Source: DATDAW01 sp036525185
GTDB taxonomy: Bacteria > Verrucomicrobiota > Verrucomicrobiia > Chthoniobacterales > DASVRZ01
Length of the DNA: 64,000 bases
Direction of reading: 5' to 3'
NCBI GenBank assembly: GCA_036525185.1
Contig: DATDAW010000034.1
Coordinates: forward strand, 1 to 64,000
A program made the position numbers and the translations under genes. Below the pieces are notes generated by a model. That model made no database searches, was not told the DNA's origin, and worked only from the letters and a program-made list of their open reading frames with translations. Shown here in pieces: positions 53,193-62,412 of this stretch (within the stretch, counting starts at the first letter, position 1; each line of letters starts with the position of its first letter).

Positions 53193-54548
53193 ATGGAAAC
53201 TGAAACGCTCATTCGCAAAAAAATGGAGTCTGCCGGTCTCAGCGAGGCTGCAATCGCTGCATTCCTGGCCAGTTACGCTCAGCTCAAGGCTAAAGCCACG
53301 GGCATGATTCCGGAAAAAACCATCACGCCGGTTGCCGATTTGCCGGCGTCTGCCGATCTTCCCGTCCCGCAAAATCCCGACGAATTGCTTCGCCAGACCG
53401 TTGTTATCAAGCTCAACGGCGGTCTCGGCACCGGCATGGGACTCGAAAAAGCGAAGTCGCTTTTGCCCGTGCGCGACGGACTTACGTTCCTGGACCTGAT
53501 CGCCCTGCAAATCCTTCATCTCCGCAAGACGGCTCCTATCCGCTTCTTGCTCATGAACAGTTTTTCCACCAGCGCGGACACGCTGGATTTCTTGAAAAAA
53601 TATCCCGAACTCGGTTCAGACATCGAGTTTCTCCAAAACAAGGTACCCAAGCTCACCTCCGATACGTTGGAACCGATTGAATGGCCGGAAAATCCGTCTC
53701 TCGAGTGGTGTCCGCCTGGTCACGGTGACATTTACCCGTCGCTGGACGGTTCCGGCTTGCTCGACCAGTTGCTCTCCGAAGGCATCCGGTATGCCTTCGT
53801 ATCCAATTCAGATAATCTCGGCGCCACACTCGACACAGCGATCCTTGATTACTTCGCAAAATCGGATGTGTCATTCCTAATGGAAGTTACGCGCCGGACG
53901 AATGCTGACCGCAAGGGCGGCCATCTCGCCTCCGACGCTGCAACTGGCCGTTTGCTGCTCCGTGAATCAGCTCAATGCCCGGATGAAGATTTGGACCAAT
54001 TTCAGGACATCGATCGCCATAAGTTCTTCAATACGAACAATCTGTGGTTGCGCCTCGATCGTTTGCGCGAAACGATCCGTGCCAATAACGGCATCGTGCC
54101 GCTGCCTATGATCCGTAATTCCAAGACCGTCGATCCTCGCGATGGTTCCACGCCCAAAGTCTATCAGCTTGAAACGGCAATGGGAGCCGCCATTTCCGCA
54201 TTCGACAAATCCGGGGCCGTCGATGTCCCACGCACACGGTTTGCCCCGGTTAAAACGACGGCGGACCTGCTGACGCTGCGTTCCGATGCGACCGTTCTTA
54301 CGCCCGACCATCGCCTACTGCTCGCGCCCGAGCGGAATGGTATTCCGCCCTTCGTCGACCTGGACAGCAAGAACTATAAATTTGTCGATCAGCTCGACGC
54401 CGCGACTCCGAATGGCGTGCCGTCGTTGGTTGCTTGCGACAAACTCACCGTCAAGGGCAAGGTTCGTTTTGCTCCCGGAGTGAAGCTCGAAGGCGAAGTC
54501 GCGATTGTAAATCCATCGCCGGATACCGTGTTGGAGTACGCCGGTTGA
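53193..54548 (+). CDS. UTP--glucose-1-phosphate uridylyltransferase, eukaryote-like family
   Basis: Makes UDP-glucose from UTP and glucose 1-phosphate. The 451-residue protein has VVIKLNGGLGTGMGLEKAKSLL (UTP loop, about residues 70-91), the MNSFST block, PPGHGDIYPSL and FVSNSDNLGA, which belong to the UGP2/eukaryote-type enzyme, not the bacterial GalU family. The C-terminus forms a left-handed beta-helix-like region (VKGKVRFAPGVKLEGEVAI). UDP-glucose feeds surface polysaccharide or glycogen synthesis. Confidence 0.92.
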   Translation: METETLIRKKMESAGLSEAAIAAFLASYAQLKAKATGMIPEKTITPVADLPASADLPVPQNPDELLRQTVVIKLNGGLGTGMGLEKAKSLLPVRDGLTFLDLIALQILHLRKTAPIRFLLMNSFSTSADTLDFLKKYPELGSDIEFLQNKVPKLTSDTLEPIEWPENPSLEWCPPGHGDIYPSLDGSGLLDQLLSEGIRYAFVSNSDNLGATLDTAILDYFAKSDVSFLMEVTRRTNADRKGGHLASDAATGRLLLRESAQCPDEDLDQFQDIDRHKFFNTNNLWLRLDRLRETIRANNGIVPLPMIRNSKTVDPRDGSTPKVYQLETAMGAAISAFDKSGAVDVPRTRFAPVKTTADLLTLRSDATVLTPDHRLLLAPERNGIPPFVDLDSKNYKFVDQLDAATPNGVPSLVACDKLTVKGKVRFAPGVKLEGEVAIVNPSPDTVLEYAG

Positions 54549-54582
54549 CCAAGAGGGGTTCGGCCCCGTTTCCAATCGAACA

Positions 54583-54615
54583 GTCCGCCTCCAGTCAATC
54601 CGGCTGAAGGCGGAC
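54583..54615. terminator. Hairpin between convergent UGPase and ribokinase genes
   Basis: Perfect eight-base stem GTCCGCCT / AGGCGGAC with a 17-base loop; a second hairpin (GGCCAGG, seven-base loop, CCTGGCC) follows at 54642-54662. Neither has a clear T-run, so their role as terminators is tentative, but the convergent setting fits. Confidence 0.4.
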
Positions 54616-54674
54616 CGTATCGTTGGCACTTGATAAAGAGTGGCCAGGGGATAATCCTGGCCCAACTCTCTCAT

Positions 54675-55637
54675 TTATACGGCATGGGCCACGCCTTCCC
54701 ACGCCTTTTTGATCTCCGCCTTTTGTGGCATTGCGATTGCGGCACCCCGTTTAGTGACGCTGAGGCCCGCCACGACAGTGCCGAAACGGGCCGCCTTGAG
54801 GACGTCGCCCTTGAATTGCACAAGACCCGACGCAAAACCGCCGACGAAGGCGTCGCCCGCCCCGGTAGTGTCGACAGCGGTCACGCCGGGCAGGATCGGA
54901 ATTACCTCGAAACCATCGGGTTGCGAGACGAAACAGCCACGCTTGCCAAGGGTGACGATAACGGTCGGCACGCCGGTCTGGCGGCACAGGGCGTGTAAGT
55001 CGGCACCCGAAAGCGCAGCCAGTTTTTCTTCGGTGAACGTTGGGTCAGCAATGGTCGGGAGGCGCTGGACGATGGATGCGAATTCGCTTTCGTTTGGAAT
55101 AAGGATGTCCACGTTTTTCAGGATGCCAAGATCGACGGTGTCGTTCATTGGCGCCGGATTCAGAATGGTCGTGCGACCTAAGCGACGGCTACGTTCGAGC
55201 AGACCAGCAACTGTTTGAGGGGCGATTTCGAACTGCAAAACGAGCACTTCCGCATCCCGAATCCATTTTTCCTCAATGGCATCCGGACCGAAACGCCCGC
55301 TTGCCCCGAGGGCGACGATGATGTGGTTTTGGCCCTGGGCATTGACCGAGATGCCGGCCGTTCCTGTCGGTACACCGGGCATCCGCAAAAAATGGTGTTC
55401 GATGCCTTCCGCGGCATGAAATTTTTCCGCTCCGTCGCCGAACGCGTCGCTGCCGACGGCACCTGCGAAGGCCGTGGGTACTCCCGTTCGCGCTGCTGCG
55501 ATGGCCTGATTGGATCCTTTCCCTCCGGGGCCTGTGGCAAATTCGCCGAGAAGCGTTTCGCCTGGCGCCGGAAAACGTGAAACGTGAAATGTGAGATCCT
55601 GGATAAAACTGCCGACAATCAAAATAGGGGAAGGCAT
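54675..55637 (-). CDS. rbsK: Ribokinase, PfkB family
   Basis: Phosphorylates ribose, or a related sugar, at C5. The 320-residue protein has the N-terminal GPGGKGSNQAIAAARTG signature (residues 37-53), the anion-hole block DTTGAGDAFVGGFASGL with the catalytic Asp, and NPAPM. No ribose transporter is adjacent. PfkB enzymes vary in substrate, but the GGKGSNQA pattern is that of ribokinases. Confidence 0.9.
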   Translation of the reverse strand: MPSPILIVGSFIQDLTFHVSRFPAPGETLLGEFATGPGGKGSNQAIAAARTGVPTAFAGAVGSDAFGDGAEKFHAAEGIEHHFLRMPGVPTGTAGISVNAQGQNHIIVALGASGRFGPDAIEEKWIRDAEVLVLQFEIAPQTVAGLLERSRRLGRTTILNPAPMNDTVDLGILKNVDILIPNESEFASIVQRLPTIADPTFTEEKLAALSGADLHALCRQTGVPTVIVTLGKRGCFVSQPDGFEVIPILPGVTAVDTTGAGDAFVGGFASGLVQFKGDVLKAARFGTVVAGLSVTKRGAAIAMPQKAEIKKAWEGVAHAV

Positions 55638-55815
55638 AAGGAAATTGGAACCGGGAACCCAAAATGGAAGAAGGGCCAGACAGGGCTTACGGAACGCTCG
55701 GGGCGCGCTGGTCGAGGAACAGCCAACCGGGGAAGGCTCGCTGCATGCTGCTCGTCGAGTTGAAGAAAGCTCCCGTGGCGCGCCACTGCCACTCGATTTT
55801 CAGGGCTTTTACGAT

Positions 55816-56154
55816 TCAACCCACAAACAGCTTCGTCAGAATAATGGCTCCTGCGACGGCCGTAAGGATACCGAGAATAATCAGAAAAGGGACCGAGAAC
55901 CGGGAGCGGAGTTCTTGAGGCTCAGGAAATAACGGTTCGCTGCGTTTGCGGCGGAGATATGCCTGGGGCACCCGAATCACTTCCCGGCGATCGGCCAGCG
56001 TCGCTGCATACCGTGCATACGGCGCTGGATCATCCTCCCCTGACCATGTCATTGGCTGAAAGGGACCGCATCCGGGACAGCTTCGGGCGCCGACACGAAC
56101 CTCCGATCCGCAATCGGGGCATATGTACGTGTCGTCACTCGTAAATGGCTGCAC
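55816..56154 (-). CDS. Zinc-ribbon membrane protein of unknown function
   Basis: A 112-residue protein from a GTG start. An N-terminal zinc ribbon (ICPDCGSEV and SCPGCGPF) is followed by a polar stretch and a single C-terminal membrane helix (VPFLIILGILTAVAGAIIL), giving a tail-anchored layout with the ribbon in the cytoplasm. Isolated gene; family not recognised. Confidence 0.7.
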   Translation of the reverse strand: MQPFTSDDTYICPDCGSEVRVGARSCPGCGPFQPMTWSGEDDPAPYARYAATLADRREVIRVPQAYLRRKRSEPLFPEPQELRSRFSVPFLIILGILTAVAGAIILTKLFVG

Positions 56155-56270
56155 GGCCTGATCATTTCACATGAAGGGCCTTTGCTCAAATGCAGAAATT
56201 GCGGGAAAAGCAGAAAGTGCAAAAAGATTGACCATTTGTCGCGCTCGAGAGTGCGATTCACGGAATTGTA

Positions 56271-56768
56271 ATGAATCTCCGGGACGAATCGGGACGTGCA
56301 CCCTACAATTTTCTTCTCATGCCAATGCCACGTCGCCATCTGCCCGGAGAATCCGCTCGCGAAGCCATACGCAAAACGCGGGAGATTTATGCCGAGCTCG
56401 CTCAACGACCCGTTGAGCGGGATTGTATCGGCCGCGCGGGATGCTGTCATTTTCTGCAAACAGGAAGAACGCCCTCAGTAACGCGTGGAGAGGCGCTGGC
56501 GATGTGGGCGGCAATCCGAGCAAGCGGACGCAAACGATTGCCGGAGAATGTGGATGGTGCCTGCCCGCTGTTGCATCCGCAGACTAAGCGATGTCTGGTT
56601 TACGACGGACGTCCGTTTGGCTGTCGGACGCATTTTTGTGCTGCCGCGGGCGGGCCTTATCAGCGGCGTGAAGTGCTTGATCTGATTCGGCGATTGGAAG
56701 TGGTCGATGCGGAATCGGGCGGCGATGGACCGCGCCCGCTGGAAAGCGCCTTGGAAGACGTGGAATGA
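56271..56768 (+). CDS. YkgJ-family cysteine-cluster protein
   Basis: A 165-residue protein with the YkgJ/UPF0153 cysteine pattern: CIGRAGCC in the N-terminal half, then GACPLL, RCLVYDGRPFGCRTHFC. The family is thought to bind iron or zinc; its reaction is unknown. An ATG at 56319 (residue 17) is an alternative start because the first 16 residues are not family-like. It lies 92 bases upstream of the PilB-like gene, on the same strand. Confidence 0.8.
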   Translation: MNLRDESGRAPYNFLLMPMPRRHLPGESAREAIRKTREIYAELAQRPVERDCIGRAGCCHFLQTGRTPSVTRGEALAMWAAIRASGRKRLPENVDGACPLLHPQTKRCLVYDGRPFGCRTHFCAAAGGPYQRREVLDLIRRLEVVDAESGGDGPRPLESALEDVE

Positions 56769-56860
56769 ATCCCAATTTTGAGGTTTCTGCTTTGAGGCTT
56801 TCGGTTGTCCCTTAGAGGCCTGGCTCCTGTCTTAACGGCTCGCCTAGCCTCAGCGTTGCG

Positions 56861-58636
56861 TTGACATGGGACCGTGAGATCCTTAATACTTCTTCCGAAC
56901 ACTCTAGAACCAACTCTCTCTCCCCGGTGCTCACCAACGACGAATACGTTGTACAGATATTGCAGGACGTCGGCCTGCTCACCCATGCGCAAGTCGAGGC
57001 TGCGCGAGCCCATGCCGATGGGCATACGCATGTCCTCGATTACCTTGTTCAGCAGGGGATTGTCACTCAGCAAGACATTACGCGTACGCTCGCTGCGCAG
57101 GCAGGAATGGAGTTTTTTGACCTGACGCAAAAGTCGGTCGAGCAGGAAGTCGTTGACCAGATTCCACCTGACGTAGCGCAGCGCTACAAAGTCGTGCCGG
57201 TGGCAATCAACGACCATTTATTGACCGTTGCCACGAGCAACCCATTGGATTTTGAGACATTTGACAGCCTCAGTTTCTTGCTTCGTCGTGAAGTCGAATT
57301 TGTCTGTGCGACGGCGGACCAAATCGGCAATGCGCTCGTGAAGTATTACGGCACGGCTGAGGACGCGGCTGAGCGGCTTGAGCAAAAGCTTGGGACCGAT
57401 CTCGGTCTCGGAGAGGACGTTGCCGCAATTGGTGAAAGCGCGGAAGGTGATACGAACGACGCGCCGATTATTCGAATGGTGACCGGGCTCATCGTGGAGG
57501 CTTATCGCAACCGCGCGAGCGACATCCATCTGGAGCCCCTGGAAAGGTCCTTTCGGGTTCGTTTTCGGGTCGATGGCGTTCTGAACGAGATGAAGAGCCC
57601 GCCGAAAAAGCTTCAGTCCGCCATCGTGAGCCGGCTCAAGATCATGACCGGATCCATGTCCATCGCCGAGAAACGCCTGCCGCAGGACGGCCGCATCCAG
57701 GTGAAAATGGGCAAGACGCAGATCGATCTGCGCGTTTCGACGATTCCGACCAATCACGGAGAGAGCGTCGTGATGCGTATTCTGGACAAGTCCAGCCTTG
57801 TGCTCGGGTTGAGCGATTTGGGTTTCCTGACGGATGACCAGCAGACGTTCGAGCGGCTCATTGCTTTGCCGGATGGTATTTTGCTGGTCACGGGGCCTAC
57901 CGGGTCGGGAAAAACGACGACGCTCTATGCCTGTCTCAATTACATTAACAAACCTGACCGGAAGATCATTACCGTCGAAGACCCGGTGGAATATCAGCTA
58001 ACGGGCATCAATCAAGTGCAGGTGAACGCGGACATTGGGATGTCGTTCCCGGCAGCGCTGCGATCGATATTGCGCCAGGCGCCGAACATCATCATGATCG
58101 GCGAAATTCGCGACCTGGAGACGGCGAGTATCGCGATCAATGCTTCGCTCACTGGCCACCTCGTTTTCAGCACGTTGCACACGAACGACGCACCCAGCGC
58201 CATTCCGCGTCTCGTGGATATTGGAGTCAAGCCGTTCCTGGTGGCGAGCTCGTTGCGTGCCGTCGTTGCCCAGCGACTCGTGCGGCGGCTGTGTCCAAAT
58301 TGCAGGACTCCGCATGAACTCACGGAAATGGATTATCGGGCGCTCCGCCTCGATCCGCGGCAGGTCGTCGACACAACCGTCATGGAAACGGCGGAATTTG
58401 GCTGCGAGAATTGCCGGGGCCGTGGTTACCGCGGACGAATGGGTATTTTTGAGATCGTCCAGATCGACGACGAAGTCCGCCGGATGATTAACGACCGTGC
58501 GTCAACGATTCAGCTTCGAAAACGCTCGCGCGAACTTGGCATGCGCACCTTACGGGAGGATGGCGTGCGGAAAGTGCTTTCGGGTATGACGACGGTGGAC
58601 GAGGTTGTGACGGCAACGATGGCCGACGCGGATTGA
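56861..58636 (+). CDS. PilB/GspE-type secretion ATPase
   Basis: Hexameric motor ATPase of type IV pilus or type II secretion assembly. An N-terminal MshE/GspE_N domain (EYVVQILQDVGLLTHAQVEAARA) is followed by the RecA-like core with Walker A GPTGSGKTTT (about residue 345), the Asp box, Walker B and HLVFSTLHTND, and a CxxC ... CxxC zinc site (CPNC about residue 477, CENC). The start is uncertain: TTG here gives 591 residues, while GTG at 56927 gives 569 and begins close to the conserved part. No other pilus or T2SS gene is in the window. Confidence 0.9.
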   Translation: MTWDREILNTSSEHSRTNSLSPVLTNDEYVVQILQDVGLLTHAQVEAARAHADGHTHVLDYLVQQGIVTQQDITRTLAAQAGMEFFDLTQKSVEQEVVDQIPPDVAQRYKVVPVAINDHLLTVATSNPLDFETFDSLSFLLRREVEFVCATADQIGNALVKYYGTAEDAAERLEQKLGTDLGLGEDVAAIGESAEGDTNDAPIIRMVTGLIVEAYRNRASDIHLEPLERSFRVRFRVDGVLNEMKSPPKKLQSAIVSRLKIMTGSMSIAEKRLPQDGRIQVKMGKTQIDLRVSTIPTNHGESVVMRILDKSSLVLGLSDLGFLTDDQQTFERLIALPDGILLVTGPTGSGKTTTLYACLNYINKPDRKIITVEDPVEYQLTGINQVQVNADIGMSFPAALRSILRQAPNIIMIGEIRDLETASIAINASLTGHLVFSTLHTNDAPSAIPRLVDIGVKPFLVASSLRAVVAQRLVRRLCPNCRTPHELTEMDYRALRLDPRQVVDTTVMETAEFGCENCRGRGYRGRMGIFEIVQIDDEVRRMINDRASTIQLRKRSRELGMRTLREDGVRKVLSGMTTVDEVVTATMADAD

Positions 58637-58729
58637 CTGTTTGCAGGTGGAACACCCACGCGCAGTATGCAGCAGGACCCCCTGGACCACGTGGCCCCTG
58701 CCAGTTGTTGGACGTGCCCTGGAAACGAA

Positions 58730-58759
58730 ACAGCCGCTCGTTCTCAAACGGGCGGCTGT
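58730..58759. terminator. Hairpin between the PilB-like and PEP-CTERM genes
   Basis: Thirteen-base stem with one mismatch (ACAGCCGCTCGTT / AACGGGCGGCTGT) and a four-base loop, between two convergent genes. T-runs are poor on both strands, so termination may be weak or factor-assisted. Confidence 0.5.
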
Positions 58760-58805
58760 AAATGCAAGCGACGACAAGCCTGTTGCGCTCGGGGGCGCCG
58801 GTCGC

Positions 58806-59684
58806 TTAGAATTTTGCTGCTGGTCTCCGGCGGCGCATGATCGTAAACATCGCGCCTCCGATACTCAACAGTAGTGCCGTAGATGGCTCCGGAATGGAAT
58901 AAGTCGTAGGGTTGTTGAAGGCGACCTTACCGAAGTCAAAAACAAAAAGAGACTTGTTAGGGTTTTGCGGACCGGAACCCACCGTGACGGTGAATTCGTT
59001 ATCCAAGTTCGTGGCCGCCTGCACCGCATGCACACTGTCGAGCCCGTTGTAGAATGAACCATCGCCGGTTCCTAAGAAGTTGGTCCGGCTTCCCGGTTGA
59101 TTGAACGAAACAGCCGAAGTCTTTTCGAGCGTAAAGGTGGTGAAGTCCGAATCGGATATCGATACCCTCTGATCGTAATCGAGATCAAGGGCCGTCAACG
59201 TGAAATTGGATGGATTGGCAGGTGTTGTAAAGCTCGCGTCGAACAAGCTGAACTTCAAATCCAGCGTCCAGTTGCCGTAACCTTGGTCGGGACCGACATA
59301 GACCGAAAGAGTCGTAGCGTCCGTCAAGCCCTGACTGCTTTTGGTTTGAGCGATCATGAGCGAGTCCGTATTCGGCTTGAGCACACCGGTTGCGTCAACG
59401 GCCGTGATTTGCAGGCCATAGCTAAGAGGGCTCCCGGAAGCGTCTGTTCCTTTGAGGATAAAACGCGAGTAATCGCCGTAGTTCCAAACAGCGGTATTGG
59501 ATGTGGAGCCGCCGTCGTGAGGTTTAACGAACTCGGATGTGGAACCGACGATTTGTTTGACCGCGGTTTCGATCCCGAGATCGGCAGCTTGGGCCCAACC
59601 CATCACAGGAACCGCTGCGATGAGTGCGAGAGAGCTCAGGCCCGTGGATAATCGAAAATTCGATAATTTATAAATTCCTTGCAT
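58806..59684 (-). CDS. PEP-CTERM sorting-domain secreted protein
   Basis: A 292-residue exported protein. A signal peptide ends near VMGWAQA; the body is rich in Ser, Thr, Asn and Gly with predicted beta strands; the C-terminus has the full sorting signal: IPEPSTALLLSIGGAMF hydrophobic helix followed by MRRRR. Such proteins are processed by an exosortase and linked to exopolysaccharide production. No exosortase gene is in the window. The body resembles no family I recognise. Confidence 0.9.
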   Translation of the reverse strand: MQGIYKLSNFRLSTGLSSLALIAAVPVMGWAQAADLGIETAVKQIVGSTSEFVKPHDGGSTSNTAVWNYGDYSRFILKGTDASGSPLSYGLQITAVDATGVLKPNTDSLMIAQTKSSQGLTDATTLSVYVGPDQGYGNWTLDLKFSLFDASFTTPANPSNFTLTALDLDYDQRVSISDSDFTTFTLEKTSAVSFNQPGSRTNFLGTGDGSFYNGLDSVHAVQAATNLDNEFTVTVGSGPQNPNKSLFVFDFGKVAFNNPTTYSIPEPSTALLLSIGGAMFTIMRRRRPAAKF

Positions 59685-60103
59685 GTCCGATTATTCCTCG
59701 AAAATGCCGGTTCGCAAGGGAAATATTAGGTTCTCCGGGTGCGAGCAAGCGCAGAAAAGCGAAAATCCGCATCCAAGAACAGCAAAAATGCAAAGATTTT
59801 TGTAGTTTAACAAATTCTCTGTTTCCCGCGCGCGGTCGGCTTTTCGTTAGAGAGCGAGTCCTGCCTGCGTTTCGGTGCAAACCTGGCAATGCGAACAAAA
59901 TCGCAGGTAACGCCGTTAGTCGCGATGGCATTCGATAACGAGGCTGTCTACTTTCAAAGGCACATGTCTAGCGCCAGAACGCTCCGATAAAGGCAGCCCG
60001 GATGTAGCGCCCGTTGTTTTGGGGGAGGCGGCCTCGCAGAGAATGCAGGTCGCCTCTTCCTTGCGAGAAAATCGGCTGCTGACGGGGTGCCCGATCTTCA
60101 ACT
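59685..60103. other. 419-base intergenic region between the PEP-CTERM and carbonic anhydrase genes
   Basis: No gene supported; small frames lack starts with ribosome sites. The left part (to about 59830) is AT-rich and likely holds the PEP-CTERM promoter. I searched it for a minus-strand sigma-54 promoter and found none. A short inverted pair (GAGGCG / CGCCTC, 60030-60057) lies behind the carbonic anhydrase gene without a T-run. Confidence 0.4.
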
Positions 60104-60751
60104 TTAGGTTTTTCCCCGGGGATCAATCAGCGGCGCAAACTGTTCCACGTGGGGATCATAGGCAAAGAGCTCTGCGGTGGCGATCTTGAAGAACCAGCCG
60201 TGCAGAGAGAGTCTTCCGGCTTCGAGACCGCGCGTCACGCTGGAGTAAGTCTTCAAGTTCTCCAAAGCATACAGCACGTTTTCTTCGGCGGCGGCGTCGA
60301 TGCGCTCGGCGGCATCTGTCAAATGGTGATACCGCAGCAAGACAGCGTCCCGCACGGGGATGGCCAGTGTCAGCCAGTCCTCTACGTGGCGCATTCCCGT
60401 CCAATCCGTGTCGTCACTCATGAGCGCTTTCATCGCGCCGCATTGCGAGTGACCGCACACGACGATGTCCTCGACTTTGAGCGACTCGATGGCGAACTCG
60501 ATGGCCGCTGCGGTAGAACTAGGTGCTCCGAAGATCGAGGCCGGAGGGACGATGTTGCCAACGTTTTTCACCACGAAAAGGTCTCCCGGCTTGCTGTGCG
60601 TGATCAGTTCGGCCAGTACTCGCGAATCCGAGCATGTGATGAACAGGGTGTGCGGATGCTGCCCATCGTGGGCTAGTCGCTGGAAAAGATCTTGATACTC
60701 CCCGAATTCTTCGTCGCGAAACTTGTGGATTCCTTCGATCAGCCGTTGCAT
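60104..60751 (-). CDS. Beta-class carbonic anhydrase
   Basis: Interconverts carbon dioxide and bicarbonate. The 215-residue protein has the zinc motifs CSDSR (about residues 40-44) and HSQCGA (about 100-105), with VVKNVGNIVPP and a GWFFKIATAEL C-terminal region typical of beta-class enzymes. A TTG three codons upstream is the alternative start. Next to an NCS2-like permease gene on the same strand. Confidence 0.94.
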   Translation of the reverse strand: MQRLIEGIHKFRDEEFGEYQDLFQRLAHDGQHPHTLFITCSDSRVLAELITHSKPGDLFVVKNVGNIVPPASIFGAPSSTAAAIEFAIESLKVEDIVVCGHSQCGAMKALMSDDTDWTGMRHVEDWLTLAIPVRDAVLLRYHHLTDAAERIDAAAEENVLYALENLKTYSSVTRGLEAGRLSLHGWFFKIATAELFAYDPHVEQFAPLIDPRGKT

Positions 60752-60804
60752 GGCGCACAAGAAACGCGACTACACGCCCGCAAACAAGTCAAAGTGCACG
60801 CAAG

Positions 60805-62412
60805 CTACGCCACATCGTCTTCGCGGCGCGGCACGGCGATAAATCTCGCTAGCAGGAACAACACTCCGGCAATCGCGTATCCAAGCGCTTCGCCGCCCGC
60901 GGGAAAAAGTGGCTGACCGGTTTTCCATTGACCGTTCAACCAGTCCATCCAGGGCAGACTGATCACCGTATCGCGTCCATTCAGCGCGTAGGAATGCATA
61001 AGCCCGGTGAGCGACAACAGCGCGCCGACGCCGCTCCACACCGCCGCGGATATCCATTGGCGCTCTACGATGCAGACCACCATCGCGGACCAGATCATTG
61101 CTGAATAGAGAAATCCCTGTTCCAGGGCAAAGCCGCCGCCGATGAACGCCCCGGCGGCGCTGGCGGCCGCGATAAGCGGCATTCCCAAAGTCGCGCCGGC
61201 CGCTCCAATAGACGTTTTTACGACGAGCATCGTCCACCCCGCCAGCCCTGGAAACAGACCCACCACGACAGCTGGGAAATGGTTTCTCGGCGTCGCCTCA
61301 AACGCCTGCGCCGTGATGATGATGCCAATCCAGAAAATAATTGCGATACCTGACTCGGCAGGGATCAACCACGTGAGCGCCGCCATCGTGCCTGTTAGGC
61401 AAATCAGCGTGATCACTGCGCCGTTGAGAACGGAGTAACCTGCGCGGGCGCCAAGTTTTTTCCATGCGGGATGACCGATATAGATCGAGGTCGGAAACGG
61501 CGAACCGAACAGCGCCGCTGCCAGCGTCCCCAATCCGTTTGCAGCGAGACTGGGACGGACCGAATAACTGTCGCCTGCGGCGGATGCTGATTCAATATTT
61601 TGCAGCGAAGCCAGCACGCCGAGCAGGCCAATTGGAATCACAACCGACAAATAGGCCGTGAGATGTCCACCGTTTAGGGCCGCCCAAAGTTCGCCCGGCA
61701 TCGGCAGGGGAACATAGAGACGCACCTGAGCGAAAGGCTGCGCCTCCGAGCCGCCCACCGGAGCGAGGCCGGTCAACCATGCGATCACGGCGCCGACAAT
61801 TAGTACGACCAACGTCGCGGGGAAGGGACCCCGGAATTTCATGCGTCCAAAAAAGATGAGGAAGGTGAGCGCAATCGTCACCAGCCCCACTACCGGCGAC
61901 GCAAATGCCTGAAACACGAATGCCAGGCCCAAGAAACCGAGACCCACACCTGCCAAAGTCGCCAGCATCGCCGCTCGGGGTGTGTGCTCGCGGATTTTTG
62001 CAGCGAAAAACGCCCCACTGAACTCGAGCAGTCCGCCTAGAAAACACGCCACGAGACCCGCATGCCATGCGAAGCGTTCCGGGTCCGGAAGTCCCTCGGC
62101 GAGTGCCAACTGCCGCGCTGGGAGCATCACGAGAAACACATGCGCAAACAGCCCCGGAGTGCTGATCCCATATGGCAGCGCGCACACGTCGTCGCGTCCC
62201 TCGCGTTTGGCGAGCTGAAGCGCCTGCCATGCATAGAAGAGATTGCCGACCAGAAACGAGATCGCTACGCCTGGCAGAATCCGGCCGTAAACCAAATCCG
62301 GAGAGAATCCGAGAACGCCCGTGCAGAGCGGTGCGAGGATCAACAATTGCACCAGATTGTTGACGAATGCCGCGACGAACCCTTCGCCGTCACCCGGGGA
62401 AAACAGCTTCAC
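60805..62412 (-). CDS. NCS2-like (xanthine/uracil-type) permease
   Basis: Integral membrane protein with about 12-14 spans, 535 residues from the GTG that overlaps the nucleosidase stop (GTGA) and is preceded by AAGGG; an ATG 11 codons upstream is possible. ALPYGISTPGLFAHVFLVML and FGSPFPTSIYIGHPAWKKLGAR are the conserved half-helix regions of NCS2/AzgA-type carriers. Coupling to a purine nucleosidase and the nearby adenosine deaminase suggest purine-base transport. Exact substrate unknown. Confidence 0.82.
   Translation of the reverse strand: MKLFSPGDGEGFVAAFVNNLVQLLILAPLCTGVLGFSPDLVYGRILPGVAISFLVGNLFYAWQALQLAKREGRDDVCALPYGISTPGLFAHVFLVMLPARQLALAEGLPDPERFAWHAGLVACFLGGLLEFSGAFFAAKIREHTPRAAMLATLAGVGLGFLGLAFVFQAFASPVVGLVTIALTFLIFFGRMKFRGPFPATLVVLIVGAVIAWLTGLAPVGGSEAQPFAQVRLYVPLPMPGELWAALNGGHLTAYLSVVIPIGLLGVLASLQNIESASAAGDSYSVRPSLAANGLGTLAAALFGSPFPTSIYIGHPAWKKLGARAGYSVLNGAVITLICLTGTMAALTWLIPAESGIAIIFWIGIIITAQAFEATPRNHFPAVVVGLFPGLAGWTMLVVKTSIGAAGATLGMPLIAAASAAGAFIGGGFALEQGFLYSAMIWSAMVVCIVERQWISAAVWSGVGALLSLTGLMHSYALNGRDTVISLPWMDWLNGQWKTGQPLFPAGGEALGYAIAGVLFLLARFIAVPRREDDVA

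Noticed and set aside
55575..55600. Repeat-like CGTGAAACGTGAAATGTGAG words resembling the intergenic hairpin vocabulary
   Set aside because: They lie inside the ribokinase N-terminus and encode the conserved TFHVSRF region; no pairing arm is present.
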